Source: Sphingopyxis sp. OAS728
GTDB lineage: Bacteria; Pseudomonadota; Alphaproteobacteria; Sphingomonadales; Sphingomonadaceae
Reading direction: 5' to 3'
DNA: 64,000 nt
Assembly (NCBI RefSeq): GCF_014873485.1
Contig: NZ_JADBDT010000001.1
Span: 1,736,001-1,800,000, forward strand
In this document: one piece after another, positions 59,101 through 64,000 of the stretch
Layout: every line of letters starts with the position of its first letter
How positions within the stretch are numbered: the first letter of the stretch is position 1
Made by a program: the position numbers and the translations under genes
The notes under the pieces: model-generated
Database searches by the model: none
Told to the model about the DNA's origin: nothing
What the model saw: the letters and a program-made list of their open reading frames with translations, nothing else

Positions 59101-60570
59101 CCAGGTCGCAAGACCGCCGTTGCTGCCCTCGAGCAGCAGGCCGCTCGAAACCGGCTTGCCGTCGGGCCCCGGGATATATTCGCGCATGAAGACCTGCTTC
59201 GATGCGGAGGAGGCATAGGTCTGGTTCTGGTCGACCCAGGGCGTGGTCAGATTCTTCGGCCCCGGACCGTCGTCGGCGGTGCCGAGGATGCCGTCGGCAC
59301 CGGGATTCACCGTCACGCGGGTCAGCGGAATATAATTCTGGCCGCCCGGAACATAGAGCGGATCGTCAGGCGACAACGGCACGTAAACCGTACCGTTGCC
59401 GCCCTTCGCGACCAGATCGAGGCCGTGATCGAAGAATTGTCCAAAGATCGTCATCCAGCCATTGAACGGCGAGGACAGTCCTTCGTCGGGCGATACGTTG
59501 GGCAGATAGACGGTGTTGCCGTCCATCTCGACACCATGTTCGGCGAGCGCCGCGTCGAGCGCCGCACTGGCGGCTTCGTCGGCACCGGCAGCGGCCTGCG
59601 CGTCGGCGAGTGCGGTTTCGGCACCGGCGAGCGCCGCCTGCGCCGCGAGAAGCGCGGCGGCAGCATCGGCAGCGGCGGCAGCCGACGCGGTCGAGGTAGC
59701 TTCCGCCGCCTCGGCATTGTCCTGCGCCAGCTGGTAGGCGGCCTCCGCCGCGTTATAGGCGTCTTCGGCCGCCGTGATTTGGGCGGTTTGCTGGTTGTTC
59801 GGGATCGCGTCGGCAAGGAGCGCCACATAGGCGGCGAGGCTGACGTCGCGCACCTCCATCGCCGGGGCGACTTCGGCATCGGCAGCTTCAAAGGCCGCCT
59901 GGTCGGTCGCCGCCTGCGCAGCGGCCGCAGCATCGGCGGCCGCGGCATCGGCCAGCGCGAGCTGGGCAGCCGCGACGGCGGCATTCAGGCCGCCGAGCGA
60001 GCCTTCGGCGGCTGCGGCCGCCGTGACGGCGGCTTCAAGCGCATCGCGCGCCGCGACGATCTGGGTCAGCGCAGCCATCAGCGCCGCACCCGACAGGCCG
60101 GCATGCGTCAGCGCCGCGGCAATGGCGGCCGGATTTTTCAGCGTCTGATCGACGATCAGGTTGGAAATGATGCGCGGGTCGGCGTCGATCACGGTACCGC
60201 TGCCGGGGCCGGGCTGCGACCCGGTCCGGGGCCCGGCGTTGGCATAATCATTGTTGGTGTACCACGTCTCCATATTCGGCAGCGGATTGAAGTCGTAGCG
60301 GTCGCCATCGGCGTCGTTCAGATATTCGGGCGTGAAGATGCCGGGGAAGGACTGGTCCGCCGCACCCCAATATTCGCGGCCCGGCAACAGATTGTTGTAG
60401 CTGCCATCGACGGTCCTGAGCCCATAGGGCAGCAGATGCGCCTGCGCGAACCCGTCGTTGCCGTTATAGCCGGCAACCAGCGCGGCGAGATCGCCGCCCG
60501 CGGCGTGCGCCTCTGCGATCTTGATCTGGGCGAGGATGAAGTTGAGGTCATGTTTCGTAAGCTGTACCAT
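53116..60570 (-). CDS. secreted animal-type haem peroxidase with RTX repeats (MopA-like)
   Basis: The product is 2,484 aa with no N-terminal signal peptide, as expected for type I secretion. The animal haem-peroxidase active site is complete: Q378/D381/H382 in GQFFDH (distal histidine and haem-ester aspartate), R632/E635 in GDGRANE (compare GDTRSSE in myeloperoxidase), EHNR at 649-652 and the proximal H764 in YRFGHSML. Residues of about 145-345 are an alanine-rich coiled-coil insert between two parts of the peroxidase region. RTX repeats lie at about 1105-1270, a jelly-roll-like domain at about 1590-1735, cadherin/VCBS-like segments after it, an Asp/His-rich stretch near 2210-2233 and a final RTX block at about 2240-2335. 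GGAG precedes the ATG at 60570. MopA proteins of Aurantimonas and Erythrobacter with this layout oxidise Mn(II); that activity is inferred here. Confidence 0.92.
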   Translation of the reverse strand: MVQLTKHDLNFILAQIKIAEAHAAGGDLAALVAGYNGNDGFAQAHLLPYGLRTVDGSYNNLLPGREYWGAADQSFPGIFTPEYLNDADGDRYDFNPLPNMETWYTNNDYANAGPRTGSQPGPGSGTVIDADPRIISNLIVDQTLKNPAAIAAALTHAGLSGAALMAALTQIVAARDALEAAVTAAAAAEGSLGGLNAAVAAAQLALADAAAADAAAAAQAATDQAAFEAADAEVAPAMEVRDVSLAAYVALLADAIPNNQQTAQITAAEDAYNAAEAAYQLAQDNAEAAEATSTASAAAAADAAAALLAAQAALAGAETALADAQAAAGADEAASAALDAALAEHGVEMDGNTVYLPNVSPDEGLSSPFNGWMTIFGQFFDHGLDLVAKGGNGTVYVPLSPDDPLYVPGGQNYIPLTRVTVNPGADGILGTADDGPGPKNLTTPWVDQNQTYASSASKQVFMREYIPGPDGKPVSSGLLLEGSNGGLATWADIKAQARTVLGIELTDLNVGNIPLIATDPYGNFIPGANGYPQLVVGMGADGQLGTADDVLREGNPAAPVSAQGVVLTGHAFLDDIAHAAVPIITGGVLMQDGDSALGYANADGTPGPQGQRGPTRYDNELLDRHFIAGDGRANENIALTAVHQVFHAEHNRIVEHTKDVTLASMDRAFINEWLLTDLTDAQFATLTTGNPAAIAALSETLVWDGERLFQVGRFTNEMEYQHLVFEEFGRMMQPDIDAFVFEPSADINPSIAAEFAHVVYRFGHSMLRQDIAVIEMDENGNPVQNDISLFEGFLNPVAYDSLGTAEQASGAIIRGMSRQTGSEIDEFVTDVLRNQLLGIPLDLATINLARGRDVGMPSLQTARERFFDATGDTLLKPYESWADFALNLKNPASIINFIAAYGTHESVLNTAANPKTVEQLREAATLLVLGGAGAPADRLDFLNAEGAYANDPKLGGLNDIDFWIGGLAEKKMAFGGMLGSTFSFVFQMTMENLQDADRFYYLSRTQGLNLLNELENNTFAELVMRNTDLGDDHSTALPGNLFSAFEMPQLEMDPSKQLDPDPASDNPFLPFASLVERRDVDGNLIAPNDTTTVAQYIRVNSNEHFVIGGTENDDVIVSGGGDDAIWGKGGNDRIEAGYGVDKVFGGEGDDIITNAGTDIGEADFLHGNEGNDVIHGGSGLSLLFGNQGNDFIITGPDGKEAFGGTGDDFILGGSGGDFLLGNEGNDWIEGGQRFDTLSGENSELFFNSSIIGHDVLNGGSGDTDYDAESGDDIMFQNNEGIQRSNGQAGFDWGIHKGDSTAANSDLGIPIFETQEAFILRDRFDLVEGLSGWIHDDTLTGRSRSTNARGELQNTAAIPGPDSPLDSYSNDLLAKNVDLIDGLDVLVAHLGAGIPVTKVVNGQTVPVLDENGVQERIIFSTSQAGDILLGGGGSDTIKGLAGNDIIDGDRWLNVRILVTPRPTDSWAAFSVDSMTEIAARMVAGEINPGQLSIVRELLDGDPDNSDVDTAVYTDVFANYTITRNADGSVTVDHTGFDDDGGDDDLPEEVANRPLSDGTDRLFNIEQLKFADRVVDLRGPTLALQTTPGEYQDEFTQATLGNSHGTTNWVPDWVETNDSGGVTSGQIRIDEGNSNVLRFHNGDGAEITRTVDLAGAVTATLSFSANPDNLDAGENVEVWFAADGVNFTLLRTITGNGGNQDYEHPLTGPFTANAAIRFVASAINATNEQVSIDNVTIDFATSPVQDYETTFTEDAGEVAIARGPFIVETDGQLVSARIVLTNAQAGDQFVIPNNLPGNIDSDVDTSVPGRITVTLTGTETIANYQAAIQAIEFENTSDNPSVVDRVVEVTVNGGFADSNVATTTINVVAVDDDVNANNDSVITNISGTTSIVIPKWALLLNDVDPDSPISITAVSGANSLNGLAHNATSVSFTDPATGTAGGSFTYTATGAPGDTDNATVTVTRDQTGTIDGTAAANILVGSDAANTFDAGTGDDVVFAGGGNDTIVWNANNANATSNNNSDGRDVVDGGAGTVDTFVINGNTANNVAETYRIYSRAAADAAGLTVRNPDTEIVITRGGTTNAFIIAELDNIEEIVVNTDNGNDTVQVIGNFAPTSLDVNTITINGGAGDDTVDISALQSAHRIVFRSNGGNDVIIGEMRAQDRFELAEGKTIADYTATDNDDGSTTLATEGHSVTFFGTTANAQNAGASHDDDDDDHDDDHGQDDDDHDDDDDAPAPPSQADTQTGTAGRDTLKGGSGDDVISGRGGDDVLNGGSGDDTLSGGDGDDVLGGGSGDDLLAGGDGDDVLGGGSGDDRLDGGDGDDVMTGGSGDDVFVFSDGDDRITDFQLGADSIDLSGLGITAQSFASRVVISQSGNDTLVRIDGNELRLDGVSAANVQTASFAFASAGSNSAANGTPPAEIEAAANDPSPQPVEQGGAGAAPDPSAPSHDRWSDGFDSSLGPWWLKSRFEANGHHELAHYEWSLL
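53565..53850 (-). repeat. C-terminal RTX nonapeptide array inside the peroxidase gene
   Basis: About ten copies of the calcium-binding GGxGxDxLx pattern, many with the form GGSGDDVLG or GGDGDDLLA. The DNA repeat is imperfect with a 27-nt period. It is followed by a type I secretion tail region (DFQLGADSIDLSGLG). Confidence 0.9.
53870..53947 (-). repeat. Asp/His-rich low-complexity segment inside the peroxidase gene
   Basis: A GTC/GAT-rich simple repeat that encodes alternating blocks of aspartate and histidine (DDDDDHDDDHGQDDDDHDDD and flanking residues). It lies directly before the final RTX block. It is a candidate metal-binding linker; replication slippage probably shapes its length. Confidence 0.75.
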
Positions 60571-60899
60571 GTCGCGTCTCCGGTCCGGCCGCACGCGAGG
60601 TCGCGCACGGCCTCATCCGCAAAATCGTGCGGACGAAAGGTTGAACAGAAGCTGGTGCGGCCCCCCGCCAGCAAGGCCGAACGTCACAAATCGAATCGAC
60701 TCGTGGGACGGCTTAAGGACAGGTTAAGTAGAATGAGGATCGGGAGTCGATTGGACTTTACGTACTAGCCCGATATGGGACTCGATGAGTCTTCTTCACT
60801 ATCGGCATGACGATATTATCTAGTACTTTTGGCCGATGAGTAGGCGAAGTTATTTCGCCCTCGCGAAAGAGAGCGGAATAATTCTGTTTATGTTTGTTG
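60571..60899. other. 329-bp leader/promoter region of the peroxidase gene
   Basis: It holds no supported gene. The half near the LuxR gene is AT-richer than average and contains the inverted repeat at 60843-60859. This is the most likely promoter for the peroxidase-secretion operon. Confidence 0.5.
60843..60859. promoter_or_regulatory. 17-bp inverted repeat upstream of the peroxidase gene
   Basis: GGCGAA-N5-TTCGCC, perfect arms with centre GTTAT, about 275 bp before the peroxidase start and just after the LuxR-type gene. There is no T-run after it on the minus strand, so an operator is more likely than a terminator. Confidence 0.4.
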
Positions 60900-61643
60900 T
60901 CAGCCGAAGGCGCGCGTACGGAAATCGACGCTCGCGCGGCGTCCGATGAATTGGTCGCGGACAAATGCCGACGCGTCGCCGCGGCTCTGCAGCGCCGCCA
61001 CCGCGCCCACGCGGTTGTGCACGCCGAGCAGCCGGAAGGCGGCCGCTACATGGACCTTCACCGTGCTTTCGGAGATACGCAGCGAGCGCGCAATTTCCTT
61101 GTTCGATTTGCCCATCGACATATGCGTCAGCACTTCGCGCTGCCGTTCGGTGAGGCTGGATAGCGAGGCTTGGTGCGAACCAGAAGAGCCTGTCGCCCTT
61201 ACGTCCGCGTCGACGTGACTGACGATCGGCGGAACATAGACTTGGCCGGCGATCACTTGCCGGAAGGCGTGGAGCATTTCATCCTGCTCCATGTCCTTGG
61301 GAATGAAACCATGCGCGCCGTCGGAGATCGCGCGGAGCACGGCATCGCGATCGCGTCGCCAATCGACGATCACCAGCGAAAGCTGCGGAAAGCGGTGACG
61401 CAATCCGCGAATGCCGCCGGGAACCACCGGCTTCAGGTCGATCCCGCCATCGAGAACCAGCATGTCATGCGCACCGCTCGCGGCCAGCCAGCCGAGCGCC
61501 TCGTCGGCATCTCCCGCGGTCGCAACATCGCAATAACCGTATTCGCGCCGAATAATGGAAGCGAGACCGCTCCGGCAGAGTAATTGCCGTTCCCAAACCA
61601 GCGCCCTTGATAAAGCGGACAAGATATTTCCCCCAAAGTTCAT
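60900..61643 (-). CDS. LuxR/NarL-type response regulator with atypical receiver
   Basis: The 247-aa protein has an N-terminal receiver-like domain with a possible phospho-acceptor in DMLVLDGGID, the switch lysine in GFIPKDM, and a C-terminal LuxR helix-turn-helix (LTERQREVLTHMSMGKSNKE, IARSLRISESTVKVHVAA). Where canonical receivers have an acidic pair near the N-terminus (VDDH), this one reads ALVWERQ, so metal binding may be impaired. The start is uncertain (TTG at 61646, ATG at 61643, or a TTG 8 codons in with GGGGGA upstream). It lies directly upstream of the peroxidase operon on the same strand. Confidence 0.87.
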   Translation of the reverse strand: MNFGGNILSALSRALVWERQLLCRSGLASIIRREYGYCDVATAGDADEALGWLAASGAHDMLVLDGGIDLKPVVPGGIRGLRHRFPQLSLVIVDWRRDRDAVLRAISDGAHGFIPKDMEQDEMLHAFRQVIAGQVYVPPIVSHVDADVRATGSSGSHQASLSSLTERQREVLTHMSMGKSNKEIARSLRISESTVKVHVAAAFRLLGVHNRVGAVAALQSRGDASAFVRDQFIGRRASVDFRTRAFG

Positions 61644-61793
61644 CAACGGTTGCGACCCGCTGTGAACGCCGGATAGCTGCTCCCCTCTTTTGTCTGTTGA
61701 GCTAGTCCGTCGGAAGGATCCGCCCTACCGAATCCTTCAATCTGAAGCGTAACGAGTTTTGCTTACAGAAAGCTGACGAGTGCGGAATCTGTC

Positions 61794-62816
61794 TCAAGTC
61801 GCTACAATAGTGTCGAAATCCAGCTCGATCGCTGGCTCTTCCGGATGGCTTTGCAGCGTTCCGCCATGCACTTCCATGATTCGCGCGACGATCGAAAGGC
61901 CCAGCCCCGCGCCGCCGTAACTCGCATGTTCGCCGCGCCGGAAACGGTCCGACAGGGCAAGCAGCCTGACGGGATCGATACCGGGCCCGCCATCGACGAC
62001 GCGAATATTGGCCCCCGGGCCGCGAACGATAACCACCTCTTTGCCCGCGGCGGTCACCCGGACGGCATTTTCGACCAGATTGCGCAGTGCCGCGGTCACC
62101 GCCTCGATCCGGCCCATAACCATCGGCCCACCCTCGTCGCGATAAGCAAGCGCGACGCCCTTTTGCGCTGCATCGACCGCGCAAAGCTTGATCGCCTCGA
62201 GCGCCGCATCCGCCAGATTGATCGGACGGAAGGGCTGCGGCGCCGCCGCATAGGCGTCGAGCTGGGCGAGCACCAGCAATTGCTCGACCAGCCGATTCAT
62301 CCCCGCAAGACCGTCGATCACGCGGTCCGCGTCGGCGGCCTTCAGCCGCTCCAGTTCGAGCATGGCGACCGCGAGCGGCGTTTTGATTTCGTGCGCGACG
62401 TCCGCAGCGAACCCCTCTTGGCGCCGCGCCGCGTCGTCGAGGCGCAACAGCAGCGCGTTGACGGCCTCGGCAAAGGGCAAGGCTTCGGTCGGGAAATCGG
62501 CAAGCGTCACACGAAAACCACGTTCGCGACCGGTTGCCTGATGGATGAGGTCCGCCGCTTCGTGCAGCGGCCTCAGCGCCCGGTTGATCAGCCATCGCGT
62601 GGCGATTGCCAACGGGGCAAGCAGGACGATGATCGGGAATATGACATGATCGATCACCTCATGGACGATTCCGATATGCCCGTATTTTTCCCGGATATCC
62701 TCACGGATCAGTTCGAAATCGACAATCAGAAAAGCGGCGAGGACAATGCTGCCCGCAACAGCCATCCAGGCAAAACCGGTTCGCAGCTCATCGATGATCG
62801 AGCGACCTTGCTGCAT
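61794..62816 (-). CDS. sensor histidine kinase (QseC-like)
   Basis: The 340-aa kinase has transmembrane segments at about 14-33 and 57-73 with a very short periplasmic loop of some 23 residues. A HAMP linker follows, then HisKA with H142 in AADVAHEIKTPLAVAM, and a HATPase domain with NLVENAVRV, DGGPGIDP and GAGLGLSIV. The start overlaps the response regulator stop as TGATG. The short loop suggests sensing within the membrane or through a partner. Confidence 0.9.
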   Translation of the reverse strand: MQQGRSIIDELRTGFAWMAVAGSIVLAAFLIVDFELIREDIREKYGHIGIVHEVIDHVIFPIIVLLAPLAIATRWLINRALRPLHEAADLIHQATGRERGFRVTLADFPTEALPFAEAVNALLLRLDDAARRQEGFAADVAHEIKTPLAVAMLELERLKAADADRVIDGLAGMNRLVEQLLVLAQLDAYAAAPQPFRPINLADAALEAIKLCAVDAAQKGVALAYRDEGGPMVMGRIEAVTAALRNLVENAVRVTAAGKEVVIVRGPGANIRVVDGGPGIDPVRLLALSDRFRRGEHASYGGAGLGLSIVARIMEVHGGTLQSHPEEPAIELDFDTIVAT

Positions 62817-63493
62817 CAGGCAACGGGCTCCAGCATCAGATATCCAACGCCGCGGAGCGTCACCAGTTGATCGTGCACACCTAGGCTCGCGAGCTTCTTC
62901 CGGACCCGCGAAACCAGCACCTCGATGGCATTGGGCGTCACGGGTTCGTCGAAGGAATAGAGCGACGCTTCGATCTGGTCGCGACTGACGACGCTGCCGG
63001 CCTTGACCATCATCAATTCGAGCAGCGCGGCCTCGCGCAAGCTGAGACGGAGGGGCTCGCCGCAGCAGCTGCCGACGCGGGCTATCGTGTCGAAGAGGAT
63101 TGTCCCCACCGAAAGGATCGGGGTTGAACGCGCACCCGGCCGGCGAAGCAGCGCGCGCACGCGTGCGGCAAGCTCTTCGACGGCGAACGGCTTGACGAGA
63201 TAATCGTCGGCCCCCGCGTCGAGGCCATCGATGCGATCGCCCAAGGCCGATCGCGCGGTGAGCATGATCACCGGTGCGACAAGCCCATGCGCACGCTCGA
63301 CCATCAGCCACGCGCGCCCGTCGCCATCGGGCATACCGAGGTCGAGGACGATGATGTCATAGCTTGTCGCAGCAAGAAGTTCAGATGCTTCGGAAAGCGT
63401 TGGAGCGACGTCGCAGCAAAATCCCATCGCCGAAAGCCCTTCGGCGGTCAAAACGCCAATCCTGGCATTGTCCTCGACGATGAGTATGCGCAT
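62816..63493 (-). CDS. OmpR-family response regulator (QseB-like)
   Basis: The 225-aa regulator begins MRILIVEDN, with phospho-acceptor D51 (IIVLDLGMPDGDG), T in LTARS and K in YLVKPF. A winged-helix domain follows (NAIEVLVSRVRKKL, VTLRGVGYLML). GGGGGATGTT precedes the ATG at 63493; a longer frame to 63520 is less likely. It pairs with the kinase and may control the downstream LuxR, peroxidase and secretion genes. Confidence 0.92.
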   Translation of the reverse strand: MRILIVEDNARIGVLTAEGLSAMGFCCDVAPTLSEASELLAATSYDIIVLDLGMPDGDGRAWLMVERAHGLVAPVIMLTARSALGDRIDGLDAGADDYLVKPFAVEELAARVRALLRRPGARSTPILSVGTILFDTIARVGSCCGEPLRLSLREAALLELMMVKAGSVVSRDQIEASLYSFDEPVTPNAIEVLVSRVRKKLASLGVHDQLVTLRGVGYLMLEPVA

Positions 63494-63660
63494 AACATCC
63501 CCCGGGCGGGAGTGCAGCACCCCTCCCCATGTTGGTCAAGCGCTACCGCCTAATCCATAAGACTTAGTCCGATAGGTCGATGGACGTCCGGACACGATCG
63601 CGCTTGAATTGTGGGGGCAAGGGTTGCAGTTGTGACATTTGGTGGAGGGACAGGGAAACT

Positions 63661-63744
63661 ATGCGCAAAGAAGGCTGGTTCCTTGGCGCCCTGGCTATGC
63701 TTTCACTGCTTTGGCTGCTGCTGCACGTATTCGACATCCTCTAG
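63661..63744 (+). CDS. putative 27-residue membrane peptide
   Basis: ATG at 63661 begins MRKEGWFLGALAMLSLLWLL, continues with LLHVFDI and ends at a TAG. The charged start and a single hydrophobic segment form a plausible one-pass membrane microprotein. GGAGGGACAGGG lies just upstream. It is divergent from the two-component system, which may regulate it. Only sequence pattern supports it. Confidence 0.4.
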   Translation: MRKEGWFLGALAMLSLLWLLLHVFDIL

Positions 63745-64000
63745 GCTCACACCCCCAGTTCTGCCCGGCTTTCTGGCCTCATATAGCGGACTGATATCGG
63801 GCAGTTTATGCATACAGACCCGTGACGCCCTCCCCTATCCGCAATGGGAAACCATTTCTTCAGGTCGGGGCATAAAAAAAGCGCCCGTCCGATCGAAACC
63901 GGACGGGCGCCAGATGAAGAAATCTGTCTCGGGAGAGAAAGAGCTCTTCTGGGTCGCCCAGCGCAATTAGGAGCGAATCCTGTGCGGAGATTGTATGAAA
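63745..64000. other. right edge of the window, no supported gene
   Basis: Apart from the terminator at 63874-63910 nothing is supported. A leftward gene probably ends in or just beyond the last 90 bases, but its frame cannot be fixed. Confidence 0.4.
63874..63910 (-). terminator. rho-independent terminator for a leftward gene beyond the right edge
   Basis: GCGCCCGTCCG (63881-63891) pairs with CGGACGGGCGC (63900-63910) around an 8-nt loop. Seven A (63874-63880) lie on its left, which read as seven T after the stem on the minus strand. It is the clearest intrinsic terminator in the window. Confidence 0.85.

Noticed and set aside
53137..60768. 2,543-codon open frame on the strand opposite the peroxidase gene
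   Set aside because: It is a mirror of high-GC codon bias and RTX/Asp-rich repeats; it is low-complexity with Arg/Val/Asp excess and matches no family, while the minus strand has clear peroxidase and RTX motifs.
60843..60859. Intrinsic terminator for the LuxR-type gene
   Set aside because: The hairpin has no T-run on the minus strand; kept only as a possible operator.

Overview
The window is high-GC, densely packed bacterial DNA that looks like an alphaproteobacterium of the Sphingomonadales (Sphingopyxis-like is my inference). The evidence is four TonB-dependent receptors without siderophore-type neighbours, many SDR, acyl-CoA ligase and HSL-esterase genes, FecI/FecR pairs, and genes that repeatedly overlap by 1 or 4 nt. 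I saw no tRNA, rRNA, CRISPR array, insertion sequence or phage gene.

Layout. (1) 1-10940: a catabolic island read outwards from a divergent promoter at about 6.3 kb. To the left lie a TonB receptor broken by a frameshift, an SDR, an APH-type kinase, an acyl-CoA ligase and the start of a TetR regulator. To the right lie an SDR, an ACAD10/11-type acyl-CoA dehydrogenase, a SnoaL-like protein, an alpha/beta hydrolase and an Old Yellow Enzyme. Kinase, ligase, SDR and ACAD together resemble the levulinate / 4-hydroxyacyl-CoA (Lva) logic. (2) 11393-19964: a second lipid or ester module with a MFE-2-like SDR, TetR, ligase, exported carboxylesterase, MFS permease and TonB receptor; two similar palindromes sit at its two promoters. 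(3) 20295-27861: a secreted RTX protein with a seven-fold repeat, a carbonic anhydrase/SulP bicarbonate-type pair behind a two-component system, and a small exported protein. (4) 28312-41526: a LacI-controlled locus with four HSL-type esterases, TonB receptor, cytoplasmic GH37 trehalase, two acyl-CoA ligases and an MFS permease. One exact 14-bp operator occurs at three of its promoters and a variant at a fourth. It reads as a system for taking up and degrading acylated trehalose. (5) 41698-49641: an ECF sigma/FecR/transducing TonB receptor/M16 protease unit, which suggests regulated uptake and cleavage of a peptide or protein. (6) 49932-63493: a type I secretion ABC transporter and adaptor with a 2,484-aa animal-type haem peroxidase carrying RTX repeats (MopA-like), preceded by a LuxR-type regulator and an OmpR/histidine-kinase pair.

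The strongest candidates for undescribed biology are the LacI/trehalase/esterase regulon, the secreted haem peroxidase with its Asp/His-rich segment, and the TonB receptor-M16 protease pair. All functional statements rest on reading motifs and gene context; no database search was run.
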